Positions 15,921 through 27,095 of a stretch of 64,000 nucleotides of DNA are shown here, one piece after another. Both the position numbers and the translations under genes were made by a program. The stretch comes from Pseudolabrys sp. FHR47 (GTDB lineage: Bacteria > Pseudomonadota > Alphaproteobacteria > Rhizobiales > Xanthobacteraceae): NCBI RefSeq assembly GCF_005153485.1, contig NZ_CP039740.1, positions 620,001 to 684,000 of the forward strand. Reading direction: 5' to 3'. A model generated the notes under the pieces. The model was not told the DNA's origin and made no database searches. It saw nothing but the letters and a program-made list of their open reading frames with translations. The number at the start of each line of letters is the position of its first letter. Position 1 is the stretch's first letter.

Positions 15921-18433
15921 TCGCCGCTCCAGCCGGGCTGCAGGCGTTCGCTGTGTGTCAGATACGTCGTGGCGATGGTCTCGGAGAGCTTCATCAGTTC
16001 ATTCTCGATGCCGATGATCTCGGAGGCGCCGATGCTGGCGGCATCGGCGGTGCGCAGGCGCGTCGCCAGCATGGCCGCGATCTGCCGCACCGGGGACAGT
16101 CGGCCCGCCACTTCGCGGTTCGGCAAAGCGGCGAGGTGGGCCTCGATTCGGTCGAGCTGGAATGCCACCGAGCGCGGATTCGACGGGTCGAACATCACGA
16201 GGTCAATGACCGGCGCCAGCGCCGCGATCATCACGTAACGCTGACGATAGGTGAGTTGGCTGTCGGCCAGTTCGAGCAGCACGTCGAGGCTGCCGCCAGG
16301 CGAGGTCTTGTCGCCGAAGGCACGCACGAAGCGGCAGGTGTTGAGTGCGCGTTCGATGCGGCGGCCGAGTTCGAGGAAGCGCCAGCCGGCAAGCTGCGTC
16401 ATGTTCTCCTGCGCCAATCCGGAGAACGAGGCGATGATGCGCAAGGCCGCCTCGACGCGGTCGATCATCGCGCTTTCCGACTGGCCGTTCGGCAGCGGTG
16501 TGCCGATCAACGACACCAGATCGGCAACGGCCCGCCAGGCGTCCGGCGAGAAGCGTTCGCGGATCACGGACGCGGCATTGCGCGCCGAGCCGACAAGGCG
16601 CGGCAGCGCCCCAGGGAAATCAGGATTCATCAGCACCGAGCGGGCAACGAGTGTCGGCGGCGAGAAGGCGGGATCGAGCGGTGCCGCGCTCCAGTTTTGA
16701 AGCAGGCCGGCAACGGAGGTGACCAGCGATCCTGTGGCGTCGGAGGCATCGGCGACGCGGTTGAGCAGCGCGCGCGTCAGCCGCAGCGTCGCCTCGGCGC
16801 GCTCGATATAGCGGCCGACCCAGAACAGATTGTCGGCGGCACGGCTTGGCAGCATGCCGGTCATACGCTGGATCGTGACCTGCTCCGGCGCCGGCAGCAT
16901 GGTGGCGGTGGACACCGGCCCTTCGGTCAGCACCCAGGCATCGGCCGTGAGATCGCCGCGCTGCAGGCTCACGGCCCGGGCGTCGGCATTCTCGGCGATG
17001 CGCACGAAGCCGCCCGGCATCACCTGCCAGCCGCCGCGCGTGCGGGCGAGGAACAAACGCAGTGTGAACGGCCGTGGCTGCAGGCGGCCGTCGCGCCACA
17101 CCGGCGTCGTCGACAAGGTGACGGCTTCCTGCGCGACGTAATCGATGCGGCGGTCGTCGAGCGCCTGCATCAGGATGGCGCGCTCATCGTCGTTCAGCTT
17201 GGCGCCGAGCACGCCGCTGCCGAGCCGCAAGTCGGACATCTGGGCGCCGAAGGCCGGGGCGATGACGACGTCGTCGAGACGCTTGAGAATGTCGGCCCGC
17301 ACGTCGTCGCGGCCGAGCCACCAGGTCGCGACATTCGGCAATTTCAGTTCTTCGCCGAGCACATGCGGCGCGAGCGCCGGCAGGAAGGCGAGCAAAGCGC
17401 GGGCCTCGACGAAACCCGCGCCGAGCGCGTTGGCGATCACGACCTTGCCATCGCGCACCGCCTGCACGAGGCCGGCGACACCGAGGCGCGAGGCGGCATT
17501 GAGTTCGAGCGGATCGGCGAAGTCGGCGTCGATACGGCGCAACAGCACTTCGGTGCGGCGCAGGCCGGAGATGGTACGGATGAACACGCCGTCGTCGCGC
17601 GCGATCAGGTCTTCGCCTTCGACCAGCAAGAGGCCGAGATAGCGCGCGAGGAAGGCGTGCTCAAAATAGGTTTCGTTGAGCGGGCCGGGTGTCAGCAGAC
17701 AGACGCGGGCGTCGTCCTGCCGATTGTATTCGAAAAGCTCGGCCTGAAAGGCCTGGAAGAACGGCGCGACGCGCTCGACCCGCGTCTTCGAATAGACGTC
17801 GGGCATGGCGCGCGACAGCGCCAGACGATTCTCGATGGCGTAGCCCGCGCCCGATGGCGCCTGCGCGCGGTCGCTCAGCACCCACCAGCGGCCGTCGGGG
17901 CCGCGACCGACATCGACCGCGCAGAAACGCAGATGCGAGCCGCCCGGCGGCTCGACGCCGACCAGCGGCCGCAGGAATTCCGGGTTGCCGGCAACCAGAG
18001 CCGCGGGCAGGCGGCCCTCGCGTGTCAATTCGCCGGGGCCGTAGGAGTCGGCCAGCACCGCCTCGAGCAGGCCGGCGCGCTGGATGAGACCTTCCTCCAG
18101 CGCCTTCCATTCGGTCGGGTCGATGATGAGGGGCACATGGCTGAGCGGCCAGGGCCGCTCGGCGCCGGCGGGGTCCTCATAAACACGATAGAAAACGCCC
18201 GAGTCATGGAGATAGCGATCGGCGGCGGCGAAGCGGCGACCGATTTCCTCGGCGCCCAAGGCAGCGAACTGCGACAGCAGAGGCCGCCAGTGCGGGCGCA
18301 CCGCGCCGCTGGCATCCATCATCTCATCGACAACGCCGGGCAGCGGCCGATAGCCGGCCACGAATTGTGCGAGGCTTGCTTCCGGATCCTGTGCGGTCGT
18401 GTCCGCTGCCGTGTTGTCGCGTGGCGGTGCCAT
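15917..18433 (-). CDS. Circularly permuted ATP-grasp (type 2) fused to alpha-E domain
   Basis: The 838-residue protein joins two modules that are often separate genes. Residues about 1-480 form a circularly permuted type 2 ATP-grasp domain (DSGVFYRVYEDP, RLPAALVAGNPEFLRPLVGV, VLLRRIDADFADPLELN, NALGAGFVEARALLAFLPAL). Residues about 520-838 form the all-helical alpha-E domain (MLPSRAADNLFWVGRYIERA, PGGSLDVLLELADSQLTYRQ, NPRSVAFQLDRIEAHLAALP). ATP-grasp enzymes form amide or peptide bonds from carboxyl phosphates; no product is known for this family. It lies 9 bases after the DUF2126 gene and overlaps the transglutaminase gene, a compact operon. Confidence 0.9.
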   Translation of the reverse strand: MAPPRDNTAADTTAQDPEASLAQFVAGYRPLPGVVDEMMDASGAVRPHWRPLLSQFAALGAEEIGRRFAAADRYLHDSGVFYRVYEDPAGAERPWPLSHVPLIIDPTEWKALEEGLIQRAGLLEAVLADSYGPGELTREGRLPAALVAGNPEFLRPLVGVEPPGGSHLRFCAVDVGRGPDGRWWVLSDRAQAPSGAGYAIENRLALSRAMPDVYSKTRVERVAPFFQAFQAELFEYNRQDDARVCLLTPGPLNETYFEHAFLARYLGLLLVEGEDLIARDDGVFIRTISGLRRTEVLLRRIDADFADPLELNAASRLGVAGLVQAVRDGKVVIANALGAGFVEARALLAFLPALAPHVLGEELKLPNVATWWLGRDDVRADILKRLDDVVIAPAFGAQMSDLRLGSGVLGAKLNDDERAILMQALDDRRIDYVAQEAVTLSTTPVWRDGRLQPRPFTLRLFLARTRGGWQVMPGGFVRIAENADARAVSLQRGDLTADAWVLTEGPVSTATMLPAPEQVTIQRMTGMLPSRAADNLFWVGRYIERAEATLRLTRALLNRVADASDATGSLVTSVAGLLQNWSAAPLDPAFSPPTLVARSVLMNPDFPGALPRLVGSARNAASVIRERFSPDAWRAVADLVSLIGTPLPNGQSESAMIDRVEAALRIIASFSGLAQENMTQLAGWRFLELGRRIERALNTCRFVRAFGDKTSPGGSLDVLLELADSQLTYRQRYVMIAALAPVIDLVMFDPSNPRSVAFQLDRIEAHLAALPNREVAGRLSPVRQIAAMLATRLRTADAASIGASEIIGIENELMKLSETIATTYLTHSERLQPGWSGE

Positions 18434-18442
18434 CTGAACCGG

Positions 18443-21400
18443 TTAGAGCCAGCCCGGCCGTCTCAGGTCAAGCGTGTAAGGGTACTCGCGCGACGGCATT
18501 TCCGGCGGCGGCTCGTAGCGGCCGCCAGTATGGCCGATATCCTCGAATCGTGCCCGCCGGCGGGCTTCCGCCTCGTAGGAGTTCACAGGAAATGTCTCGT
18601 AATTGCGGCCGCCGGGGTGCGCCACGTGATAGACGCAGCCGCCGAGCGAGCGCCGGCTCCACAGATCGACGATATCGAAGGTGAGCGGCGCGTTGACCGG
18701 CACGGTCGGCTGCAGCGCCGCCGACAGATTCCAGGCCTTGAAGCGCACGCCGGCGACGGCCTCGCCATTGCGGCCGGTGGAGCGCAGCGGCAGCCGCCTG
18801 CCGTTGCAGGTGACGGCGTGACGGGCGTCGTTGAAGCCTTCGACCTTGACCTGCAAACGCTCGACCGAGGAGTCGACGAAGCGCGTCGTGCCGGTGCCGG
18901 CGGCTTCTTCGCCGAGCACATGCCATGGTTCTAGCGCGTGCCGTAATTCGAGCGAGACGCCGCCATGCTCGACGACGCCATAGCGCGGGAAGCGGAATTG
19001 CCGCTGCGCGTCGAACCAGACCGGGTCGAACGCGTAACCGGTACGCTTGAGATCATCGAGCACGTCGAGGAAGTCGGTCCAGACGAAATGCTCGAGCATG
19101 AACTGGTCGTGCAGCGCCGTGCCCCAGCGCGCCAGCTTGCCGTCCTGCGGTTCGCGCCAGAACCACGCCACCAGCGCGCGCAGCAAGAGCTGCTGCGCCA
19201 GCGACATGCGGTGATCCGGCGGCATCTCGAAGGAACGGAATTCGACAAGGCCGAGCCGGCCGGTCGGACCGTCCGGCGAGAACAGCTTGTCGATGGATAT
19301 CTCGGTGCGGTGGGTATTGCCGGTGACATCGACCAAAATATTCCGAAAGATTCGATCGACCAGCCATGGCGGCGGCGCATAGCCATTGCCCGGCGCCGGC
19401 ACGTTCGACATCGCGATCTCGAGTTCGTAGAGAATATCTTGTCGCGCTTCGTCGATGCGCGGCGCCTGGCTGGTCGGGCCGATGAACAGTCCGGAGAACA
19501 GATAGGACAGCGACGGATGGCGCTGCCAGTAGAGCACGAGGCTCTTGAGCAGATCGGGCCTCCGAAGGAACGGCGAGTCGGACGCGAACTGCCCGCCGAG
19601 GACAACGTGGTTTCCACCTCCCGTTCCGGTGTGGCGACCGTCGGTCATGAATTTGTCGGTGCCGAGCCGTGACTGCCGTGCGTCCTCGTAAAGTCCGCGC
19701 GTAATATCAACGGCTTCGCGCCAGCTTGCGGCTGGATGGACATTCACTTCGATGACGCCGGGATCGGGCGTGACCTTGATGACATTGATGCGCGGGTCGA
19801 AGGGCGGCGCGTAGCCTTCGATATGAACCGGAATATTGAGCGATGCCGCGGTTTCCTCCACGGCGCCGAGCAGCTCGAGATACTCTTCGAGCTTGTTGGT
19901 CGGCGGCATGAAGACGCACAATTTGCCATCGCGGATTTCCATGGTCACGGCGGTGCGCACCGGGAAATTCCGCGCCTGCAATTGCGACATCGCGCCGGCG
20001 CTAGTCTGTGCGACCAGCGTCTCCGGCTGCAAGGGCGGCGCCTTGCCGGGTTCGGCGGCCGCAGTGACCGCGGCGAGCGCCGGATGGTCGCTGAACGGAT
20101 CGGCCGGCACCGGATGCGGATAATCGGCCGGCGCGATATAGGGCAATTGACTGAGCGGCAGGCGGAATCCCGCCGGTGAATCGCCGGGGATGAGATAGAG
20201 CCGGCCGCGCCGCGTGCGCCACACTTCCGACAGCCAGCCGCCGCCGGCCTGCGCCGTCCAGTGCTGCACCGGAATGACGAAGCCGGCCGGATGAGTCAGC
20301 TTGCGCTCGAACGTCCGCATGATGCGGTTGCGCTCGGCGGCATCGTCAAGCTGCGGATTGGCCGGGTCGATATTGTCCGGCAGCGCGCCTTCCTTGAGCA
20401 GACGTTCGGCCGGGTCTTCATAGACCGGCTGCACGAAGTCGGAGGTGAGACCGATGCGCGCCGCAACGTTCTCGGCGAAGCTCTGTAGATCGAGCGAGGT
20501 CGGTGGTGGTGTCGTTGGCTGGCGCGCGATGAGGTCGAGGTTCTGCCACATCGGCTGGCCGTCGCGCCGCCAGTACAGCGAGTAGGCCCAGCGCGGCAGT
20601 TCTTCGCCCGGATACCATTTGCCCTGGCCGTAATGCAGCAGCGCGCCGGGCGCAAAGCGCGTGCGCAGTCGCTGGATGAGATCGTCGGCGCGTTTGAGCT
20701 TCTGCGGGCCGAGTGCCGCGGTGTTCCATTCAGCGGATTGGTAGTCGTCGATGGAGACGAAGGTCGGCTCGCCGCCCATGGTCAGGCGGACATCCCAGGC
20801 CTTGAGATCGGCGTCGACCTTGTCGCCGAGTTGATCGAGCGCGGCCCAGGCTTCATCCGAGAACGGCAGGGTGACGCGCGGCCGCTCGGCGATGCGCTCG
20901 ACCTTCATCTCGAAATTGAAGGTGACTTCCGCCGGCTCGACGAGGCCGGTGATCGGCGCGGCGGAGCGGTAATGCGGCGTTGCCGCCACCGGGATATGGC
21001 CTTCGCCGCACAAGAGGCCCGATGTCGGATCGAGGCCGATCCAGCCGGCGCCGGGCAGATAGACTTCGGTCCAGGCATGCAGGTCGGTGAAATCGACTTC
21101 GGTGCCGCTCGGGCCGTCGAGTGATTTGAGATCGGGACGAAGCTGGATCAGATAACCGGAGACGAAACGCGCGGCGAGACCGATGTGACGCAAGAGCTGC
21201 ACCATGAGCCATGCCGAGTCGCGGCATGAGCCGCTGCCGCAAGATAATGTTTCGTCCGGCGTCTGCACACCTGGCTCAAGGCGCACGACGTATTTGACCG
21301 CCTTGTTGAGGCGTTGATTGAGATCGACAATGAAGTTGACGGTGTTGGGCGCTTCGCGCGGGATCGAGTCGATGAGCGCCTGCAGCAAAGGTTCGGCCGG

Positions 21401-21763
21401 ATCGGCCTTCAGATAAGGCGTCAGGTCGTCCTTGAGTTCGTCGGCATAAGCGAACGGCCACTTGTCGGCATAGGGCTCGACGAAGAAGTCGAACGGATTG
21501 ATGACTTCGAGATCGGCAGTGAAATCGACCGTGACCGAGAATTCACTGGTCTTCTCCGGGAAGACGAAGCGGGCGAGCCAATTGCCGTGCGGGTCCTGCT
21601 GCCAGTTCACGAAGTGCTCGGCCGGCGTGACCTTCAGCGAGTAGCTCGGGATTTTGGTGCGGCTGTGTGGCGCCGGACGCAGCCGCACGATCTGCGGGCC
21701 GAGGGCAATGGGCTTGTCGTATTTGTAGCTCGTGACGTGGTGAAGGCCGGCGAGGATCGACAT
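18443..21763 (-). CDS. Transglutaminase fused to DUF2126 (1106 aa)
   Basis: A very large soluble protein and first gene of the three-gene cluster. Residues about 1-300 are a transglutaminase module with Cys in [20 protein letters not shown] (about 178), His in [20 protein letters not shown] (about 231) and the following Asp. Residues about 320-1106 are the DUF2126 region with [40 protein letters not shown] and [16 protein letters not shown]. Comparative studies of ATP-grasp operons grouped DUF2126 with the glutamine-synthetase/GCS-like ligase fold; on that basis the gene may add a second ligase to the system. No signal peptide seen. Confidence 0.88.
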   Translation of the reverse strand: MSILAGLHHVTSYKYDKPIALGPQIVRLRPAPHSRTKIPSYSLKVTPAEHFVNWQQDPHGNWLARFVFPEKTSEFSVTVDFTADLEVINPFDFFVEPYADKWPFAYADELKDDLTPYLKADPAEPLLQALIDSIPREAPNTVNFIVDLNQRLNKAVKYVVRLEPGVQTPDETLSCGSGSCRDSAWLMVQLLRHIGLAARFVSGYLIQLRPDLKSLDGPSGTEVDFTDLHAWTEVYLPGAGWIGLDPTSGLLCGEGHIPVAATPHYRSAAPITGLVEPAEVTFNFEMKVERIAERPRVTLPFSDEAWAALDQLGDKVDADLKAWDVRLTMGGEPTFVSIDDYQSAEWNTAALGPQKLKRADDLIQRLRTRFAPGALLHYGQGKWYPGEELPRWAYSLYWRRDGQPMWQNLDLIARQPTTPPPTSLDLQSFAENVAARIGLTSDFVQPVYEDPAERLLKEGALPDNIDPANPQLDDAAERNRIMRTFERKLTHPAGFVIPVQHWTAQAGGGWLSEVWRTRRGRLYLIPGDSPAGFRLPLSQLPYIAPADYPHPVPADPFSDHPALAAVTAAAEPGKAPPLQPETLVAQTSAGAMSQLQARNFPVRTAVTMEIRDGKLCVFMPPTNKLEEYLELLGAVEETAASLNIPVHIEGYAPPFDPRINVIKVTPDPGVIEVNVHPAASWREAVDITRGLYEDARQSRLGTDKFMTDGRHTGTGGGNHVVLGGQFASDSPFLRRPDLLKSLVLYWQRHPSLSYLFSGLFIGPTSQAPRIDEARQDILYELEIAMSNVPAPGNGYAPPPWLVDRIFRNILVDVTGNTHRTEISIDKLFSPDGPTGRLGLVEFRSFEMPPDHRMSLAQQLLLRALVAWFWREPQDGKLARWGTALHDQFMLEHFVWTDFLDVLDDLKRTGYAFDPVWFDAQRQFRFPRYGVVEHGGVSLELRHALEPWHVLGEEAAGTGTTRFVDSSVERLQVKVEGFNDARHAVTCNGRRLPLRSTGRNGEAVAGVRFKAWNLSAALQPTVPVNAPLTFDIVDLWSRRSLGGCVYHVAHPGGRNYETFPVNSYEAEARRRARFEDIGHTGGRYEPPPEMPSREYPYTLDLRRPGWL

Positions 21764-21929
21764 GCGTACCCGTTACCCTGTTGCTCGTATGCCAACTCTA
21801 GTCGCTTTACGGCCGAAGCGTTTGCCCATTAACCATGCAAATTCCGGGCCGAATGCGCGCTGATTGGGCGCTCAAAATGGCACAACTTCCAGCCATTTAG
21901 CGGAGTTTGGTTACGAACTGGCGACGGCC
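21764..21929. other. Promoter region of the transglutaminase/ATP-grasp cluster; no gene
   Basis: These bases precede the DUF2126 gene on the minus strand. I see no ORF, RNA or clear operator. The promoter of the three-gene cluster must lie here, but no convincing -35/-10 pair was found. Confidence 0.4.
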
Positions 21930-22005
21930 TGTAACCCGCATGGAGTGAAGCGCAATGCGGGGCGGTGTTCCCGGATTTCGCTGCGCTTCATCCGGGCTAC
22001 GGCCC
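21930..22005. repeat. Palindromic intergenic repeat
   Basis: Two adjoining palindromes, one around CCCGCATGGAGTGAAGCG and one around CCCGGATTTCGCTGCGCTTC, form REP-like hairpins of a type common in Bradyrhizobiaceae intergenic DNA. The end overlaps the last codons of the xanthine dehydrogenase gene on the minus strand. Confidence 0.6.
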
Positions 22006-24711
22006 CTTCGCCTTCAGCCCCGCGTGAATGCGATCCGGTTTGAGCGGCAGGCGATAAAACCGCACGCCGGTGGCGTCGCGGATGGCGTTCGCCAGCGCCG
22101 CGGCGACCGGATTGTACGGGCTCTCGCTCATCGACTTGGCGCCGTAGGGTCCGAGTTCGTCCGAAGTCTTGGCGAACAGCACTTCGGTGCGCGGAATGTC
22201 GGCAAAAGCCGGGATGCGATAATGCCGGAACGACGGATTTGTGACGCGGCCCTCATCGTCGATCACGACTTCCTCGAACAGCGCTGCCCCCAGCGCCTGC
22301 GCCACGCCGCCCTCGACCTGGGCGCGGCACTGCATCGGGTTGATGACGGTGCCGGCATCGGCGGCCTGCACACTCTTCAAAATTTTCACCTCGCCGCTGA
22401 CTTCGTTAACCGCGACGCGGAAGCCCTGCACATTGAATGCTACCGAACGCGGGATGCCGTTGGCGGTGCCGTGGGCCTTCAGGTCGACAGCTTGCGCCTG
22501 CGCCGTCTTGTACAAATCGGAAAGCGGCACGGATTGGCCGCCGCAGTCGACAGCGCCGTCGACGAGCTTGCAAAACTCAGGTCCGACGCCCGATTGCTTC
22601 GCGGCGAAGGCCAGCAGGACGTCGCGCATCGCTTCCGCCGCATGCTGCGTGGCGCGGCCGGCGATCACGGTGCCGGTCGAGCCATAGGCGCCGGTGTCGT
22701 GGCCGCCGTGATCGGTGTCGGATTGTTTGAAACGAATATTGGTCGGCTTTGCGTTCAGCGCGGTGGCCGCGACCTGCCGGTGCACGGTCGTGGTGCCGTT
22801 GCCGAACTCGGCGGTGCCGATGGTCATGCCGAATGAGCCGTCAGCCTCTAACCAGATGTGCGTGTCGGAGTAATGCCCGCCCGGCGGCACGGTGTCGATC
22901 ATGGTCAGGGCATAGCCTTCACCCACCGCCCAGCCGGCGGGAGGCTCGTCGCCGTCGCCGCGCATCATGGCCGCCTGAGCGAGGTCGAGGCACTGGTCGA
23001 GGCCGTAGCTGCCATAGATCACGTCGTCCGGTGATTTGTGCAGGCCGATCATGTCGTCGCCCTTGCGCACCACGTTGCGACGGCGGAACTCGATGGCGTC
23101 CATGCCGATCATGCGCGCGACTTCGTCGATCGCGGATTCCACGGCGAAGCCGGTCTGCGGCAGGCCGTAACCGCGAAAGGCACCTGCCGGCATGGTGTTG
23201 GTATAGGCGGCAAAGCCGTCGACCTTCTTGTTCGGGCAGCGGTAGATGCTGATCGATTCCGAACAGGCATGCTCCAGCACCGGCAGGCTGTGATTGCCAT
23301 AGGCGCCGGTGTTAGACACGACGTGCATCTGCATGGCGGTCAGCGTGCCGTCGCGCTTCGCGCCGATCTTGACGCTCACCTTCATCGGATGGCGTGTGGT
23401 GGCGCCGGTGAACTGTTCCTCGCGGGTGAACTCGAGCTTCACGGGCTTGCCGGTCTTCAGCGCCGCCAGGGCGACAATGTCCTCGGTCAGCATTTCCTGC
23501 TTGGCGCCGAAGCCGCCGCCGACGCGCTCGCAGAATACACGCACTTTGTCCTGCGGCAGGCCGAAGACGCGCGCCAGTTCGTCGCGCGTCAGGAACGGCA
23601 CCTGTGTCGACGAGCGCACATTGAGCCGGCCGGTCTCGTCGACCCAGGCGATGGCGCACAGCGTTTCAAGATGCGCGTGCTGCACGCGCGGCACGAAATA
23701 CGTGCCTTCATGGATGACATCGGCCTCGGCGAAGCCTTGTGCGATATCACCGACCCGGTCGCCTTGCGCCTCGGCGGCGAGATTGCGCGAGGCATCCTTG
23801 ATGCGCGATTCCGGGCCCTTGTCGTGCAGACGCGGCACGCCGGGCTTGATGGCTGCCTCGGGATCGAACACGGCGGGCAGGACTTCGTAATCAACTTTGA
23901 GCCTGCGGCAGCCTTCCTCGGCGGCTGCTTCGCTGACGGCGACCACAGCGGCGATACGCTGGCCGATGAAACGGGCGACATTGTCGAGCACGCGGGTGTC
24001 ATCAGGATCGATCTCGCGCACTTCGTGGCGCGCGGTGGAGAACAAGGTCGCCGGTGCGTCCTCATGCGTCAGAACGGCGACGACACCGGGCACGGCCAGC
24101 GCCGCGCTTTTATCGAAACCCCGGATGCGCGCATGGGCATGCGGCGAGCGCAAAAGTTTGATGTGATGCAGGCCATCGATCGCGACATCGAGCGTGAACC
24201 GCGCCTTGCCGGTGACGACATCGGGGCCCGCCGGCGCCGGCACGTTATGGCCGACGCCGCAGCCGGCTTTCGATTCGGCGGTGTCGTGCCGGCCGGCGAT
24301 GGCATCCTCAATGGCGCGGTAACCGGTGCAGCGGCACAGGTTGCCCTTGAGCGCGCGGCCGAGATCGGCCTTCTGTTCCTGATTGAGCGCGGCCGCGGTC
24401 ATGATCATGCCCGCGGTACAGAAGCCGCACTGAAAGCCCTGCGCATCGAGGAAAGCCTGCTGCATCGGGTGCAGTTCGTTGCCTTTCGCCAGCCCCTCAA
24501 TGGTCGTCACCTCATGGCCTTCGGCGCGGAAGGCCGGCACGAGGCAGGAATGCACCGGCTCGCCGTCGAGATAGACGGTGCAGGCGCCGCAGTCGCCGGC
24601 ATCGCAGCCCTTCTTGACTCCGAAATGGCCGAGCTGGCGCAGGAAGGTGCGCAGGCACTGGCCCGGCGCGGGCTGGTCGACGAACGCGTTGCCGTTGATG
24701 CGGAAGGTCAT
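21997..24711 (-). CDS. Xanthine dehydrogenase: fused [2Fe-2S] and molybdopterin subunits
   Basis: This 904-residue protein joins two subunits normally encoded separately. The N-terminal ferredoxin domain has Cys 36, 41, 44 and 56 ([18 protein letters not shown]); the second cluster uses QCGFCTAGM and [13 protein letters not shown]. From about residue 160 comes the molybdopterin domain with [31 protein letters not shown] and a C-terminal [16 protein letters not shown] bearing the candidate catalytic Glu. It would oxidise hypoxanthine/xanthine to urate with the FAD subunit encoded just upstream. ATG 24711 overlaps the FAD-gene stop; the longer frame from 24777 adds an Arg-rich, unlikely leader. 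The purine context supports the substrate. Confidence 0.88.
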   Translation of the reverse strand: MTFRINGNAFVDQPAPGQCLRTFLRQLGHFGVKKGCDAGDCGACTVYLDGEPVHSCLVPAFRAEGHEVTTIEGLAKGNELHPMQQAFLDAQGFQCGFCTAGMIMTAAALNQEQKADLGRALKGNLCRCTGYRAIEDAIAGRHDTAESKAGCGVGHNVPAPAGPDVVTGKARFTLDVAIDGLHHIKLLRSPHAHARIRGFDKSAALAVPGVVAVLTHEDAPATLFSTARHEVREIDPDDTRVLDNVARFIGQRIAAVVAVSEAAAEEGCRRLKVDYEVLPAVFDPEAAIKPGVPRLHDKGPESRIKDASRNLAAEAQGDRVGDIAQGFAEADVIHEGTYFVPRVQHAHLETLCAIAWVDETGRLNVRSSTQVPFLTRDELARVFGLPQDKVRVFCERVGGGFGAKQEMLTEDIVALAALKTGKPVKLEFTREEQFTGATTRHPMKVSVKIGAKRDGTLTAMQMHVVSNTGAYGNHSLPVLEHACSESISIYRCPNKKVDGFAAYTNTMPAGAFRGYGLPQTGFAVESAIDEVARMIGMDAIEFRRRNVVRKGDDMIGLHKSPDDVIYGSYGLDQCLDLAQAAMMRGDGDEPPAGWAVGEGYALTMIDTVPPGGHYSDTHIWLEADGSFGMTIGTAEFGNGTTTVHRQVAATALNAKPTNIRFKQSDTDHGGHDTGAYGSTGTVIAGRATQHAAEAMRDVLLAFAAKQSGVGPEFCKLVDGAVDCGGQSVPLSDLYKTAQAQAVDLKAHGTANGIPRSVAFNVQGFRVAVNEVSGEVKILKSVQAADAGTVINPMQCRAQVEGGVAQALGAALFEEVVIDDEGRVTNPSFRHYRIPAFADIPRTEVLFAKTSDELGPYGAKSMSESPYNPVAAALANAIRDATGVRFYRLPLKPDRIHAGLKAKGP

Positions 24712-25529
24712 CGCGCGCCTCCGCCGAGTTCGGCGAGGATTTCGCGGGCGAAATGCAGAGTCATGTCGCGCCGCCATGCGGGGAGGCCGTGGATGTCGTC
24801 GAACCAGTTGCCGGCGATGCCGCTGTCGATACGTGCGGTGAGTTCATTGCCGCCGGGCAGGGCGTCGAAGCGGAACTGATACGGCTTCGGCGTCGAGGCG
24901 GTGACGGTCAGCACGAACGCGCCCTTTTGATCGAGCGTGCCGATGATCAGCGCGCCGGAGCGGCCGATATTGGTCAGCGATACCTGCCGGAAAGCCGTGC
25001 GCCGCGTCAGCGCGGCGAGCGGCAGGTGAATGGCACGCGCAATCTCACCCGGCCTCAACTCATTACTGACAGGACCTTTGACAAAGTCGGCAACGCGCAT
25101 GCGCCGCTGGCCGCTGCCCGGCGCCCACAGCAGCAATTCACCATCGAGCGCGGTCGTGAGCGAGATCATCGGCCCGGCCGGCAGCGACATGCAGATATTG
25201 CCGCCGACGGTGGCGACGTTCCATATCTTGAACGAAGCGAGAAAGGCGCGGCAGCATTGGCCGATCAGCGGCGAAGCGATCCACGCGGGCGGCGCGCTGA
25301 AGGTGTCGAGCTGCGCGATGGTGCAGGTTGCCGCAATCTCGAGGCCCTTGTCGTTTGCCTGCAGTGGTTCCCATCCTAGCGTCGATAGGTCGATGAGCCG
25401 CGTGAGCTTGTTCTGCGGCTCGGAAAACAGCCATGTGCCGCCGGCGAGATACGCATCGCCCGCGCGCCAGGTGGGTAGCATATCGCGCGACGTCGGCCGC
25501 TCGATGGCGTTGATGGTGTTCAGGTCCAT
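24708..25529 (-). CDS. Xanthine dehydrogenase FAD-binding subunit
   Basis: The 273-residue protein matches the CoxM/XdhB FAD domain (YLAGGTWLFSEP near residue 30 and ATVGGNICMSLPAGPMISLT near 105, both FAD contacts). ATG 25529 (MDLNTINAIERP) is chosen because the frame further upstream runs into an intergenic repeat. Its stop overlaps the fused Fe-S/Mo gene by four bases (24708-24711), so the two form a two-gene, three-domain enzyme. It is divergent from the 8-oxoguanine-deaminase-type gene. Confidence 0.87.
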   Translation of the reverse strand: MDLNTINAIERPTSRDMLPTWRAGDAYLAGGTWLFSEPQNKLTRLIDLSTLGWEPLQANDKGLEIAATCTIAQLDTFSAPPAWIASPLIGQCCRAFLASFKIWNVATVGGNICMSLPAGPMISLTTALDGELLLWAPGSGQRRMRVADFVKGPVSNELRPGEIARAIHLPLAALTRRTAFRQVSLTNIGRSGALIIGTLDQKGAFVLTVTASTPKPYQFRFDALPGGNELTARIDSGIAGNWFDDIHGLPAWRRDMTLHFAREILAELGGGAR

Positions 25530-25560
25530 GCTGTAGCTCTGAGCATCCGCGAACTCGGCG

Positions 25561-25676
25561 CGCTCCCTCTCCCCATTGGGGAGAGGGTTGGGGTGAGGGG
25601 TAAGTAAGCCTGGTAGTTTGTAACCCCTCACCCGACGCGCTATCGCGCGTCGACCTCTCCCTATGGGAGAGGTGAA
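25561..25676. repeat. Mosaic intergenic repeat, copy A
   Basis: Contains hairpin CTCTCCCC-ATT-GGGGAGAG, a pair of inverted blocks GGGGTGAGGGG / CCCCTCACCC, and hairpin CTCTCCCTATGGGAGAG. The same modules recur at 32932-33116 and, rearranged, at 43588-43738. It lies in the shared promoter region of the divergent genes ending/starting at 25529 and 25741 and may affect both. Confidence 0.8.
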
Positions 25677-25740
25677 GAAAGGAAGAACGCTGGTCCCTTC
25701 CTTGCAAGGCACGGTAAGCTGCGCCCAAAGGGAATTTCGC

Positions 25741-27081
25741 ATGACCGACCCGATCTGGATCAAGGACCCGCTGGCTATTCTCGCCGAAGGCGCCGAACGT
25801 GGCGTCGTCGTCAAGGACGGCGCCATTGTCGAGCTGGTCGCGAAGAGCCGCGAGCCGGCGACGCCGGGCGCCAAGGCGTTCGAGGCGCGCGACCATGTCA
25901 TCATTCCGGGGCTGATCAACACCCATCATCATTTCTACCAGACGCTGACGCGCGCCGTGCCGGCCGCGCTCGATCGCGAACTGTTTCCCTGGCTCAAGGC
26001 GCTGTATCCGATCTGGGCCAGGATGACACCGCAAGCTCTTGACGCTGCCGTGACGGTGGCGATGGCCGAATTGATGCTGTCGGGCTGCACCACGACCACC
26101 GACCATCATTATGTCTTCCCGAAGGGGCTGGAAGACGGCGTCGATATCGAAGTTGCCGCGGCAAAACGTCTGGGAATCCGCGTGCTGCTGACCCGCGGCT
26201 CGATGAACCTGTCGGAGCGTGACGGCGGCCTGCCGCCCGACTCGGTGGTGCAGGACGAGGACACCATCCTCGCCGACTCGGAGCGTGTGGTCGCGCGCTT
26301 CCATCAGCGCGGGGAAGCAGCGATGACGCAAGTGGCGCTGGCGCCGTGTTCGCCGTTCTCGGTGACGACGTCGCTGATGAAGAAAACGGCCGAACTGGCC
26401 GACCGGCTCGACGTGCGCCTGCACACCCATCTCGCGGAAACCGAGGATGAGAATGCCTTCTGCCAGCAGCTCTATAATTGCCGGCCGCTCGATTATCTGG
26501 AGGATTGCGGCTGGCTCAATCACCGCACGTGGCTGGCGCATGGCGTGCATTTCGACAAATCGGAGATGCCGCGTCTTGCCAAAGGCAAGGTGTCGATCAG
26601 CCATTGTGCCTGCTCGAACCAAACGCTCGCCTCGGGTCATTGCCCAGTGTGCGAACTGGAAAGCGCCGGTGTCGCCGTTGGCCTCGGCGTTGATGGCTCG
26701 GCCTCGAACGATGAATCCAATCTGATGCAGGAAGTGCGCGCCGCGTTTCTTTTGCAGCGCGGGCGCTACGGCGTCACCAAGGTCAGCCACAAGGATGCGC
26801 TGCGCTGGGCGACCAAGGGTTCGGCGGCCTGTGTCGGCCGTCCTGAACTGGGCGAAATCGCGGTCGGCAAGCGGGCCGATCTGGCGTTCTACAAGCTCGA
26901 TGAGTTGCGCTTTTCCGGATATGGCGATCCGCTCGCGGCGCTGGTGCTGTGCGGCGCGCATCGTGCCGACCGCGTCATGATCAACGGCAACTGGACGGTG
27001 ATCGACGGCGCCATTCCCGGCCTCGATGTCACCGGTCTCATGCGCCGCCATCAGGCCGCGGCGAAGATGGTGCAGGGGTGA
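25741..27081 (+). CDS. 8-oxoguanine/guanine-type deaminase (amidohydrolase)
   Basis: The 446-residue amidohydrolase has the metal-binding HxH in GLINTHHHFYQTLTRAV (about residues 61-66), His in VRLHTHLAETEDE, SISHCACSNQTLA, and Asp in GLGVDGSASNDESNL. The last motif is shared with 8-oxoguanine deaminase and hydroxyatrazine hydrolase. In the purine block it most likely deaminates 8-oxoguanine to urate or guanine to xanthine. ATG 25741 is chosen since upstream codons lie in or near the intergenic repeat. It reads away from the xanthine dehydrogenase genes. Confidence 0.85.
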   Translation: MTDPIWIKDPLAILAEGAERGVVVKDGAIVELVAKSREPATPGAKAFEARDHVIIPGLINTHHHFYQTLTRAVPAALDRELFPWLKALYPIWARMTPQALDAAVTVAMAELMLSGCTTTTDHHYVFPKGLEDGVDIEVAAAKRLGIRVLLTRGSMNLSERDGGLPPDSVVQDEDTILADSERVVARFHQRGEAAMTQVALAPCSPFSVTTSLMKKTAELADRLDVRLHTHLAETEDENAFCQQLYNCRPLDYLEDCGWLNHRTWLAHGVHFDKSEMPRLAKGKVSISHCACSNQTLASGHCPVCELESAGVAVGLGVDGSASNDESNLMQEVRAAFLLQRGRYGVTKVSHKDALRWATKGSAACVGRPELGEIAVGKRADLAFYKLDELRFSGYGDPLAALVLCGAHRADRVMINGNWTVIDGAIPGLDVTGLMRRHQAAAKMVQG

Positions 27082-27095
27082 CGTCATAAGAAAAT

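Noticed and set aside
15953..18934. A 993-codon plus-strand open frame opposite the ATP-grasp/alpha-E gene
   Set aside because: It is the antisense of a gene with clear domains; its translation is His/Arg/Gln-rich, without motifs, typical of high-GC shadow frames.
25561..25740. N-terminal extensions of the FAD subunit and deaminase genes into the repeat
   Set aside because: The repeat is palindromic intergenic DNA found at other places; conserved protein starts lie at 25529 and 25741.
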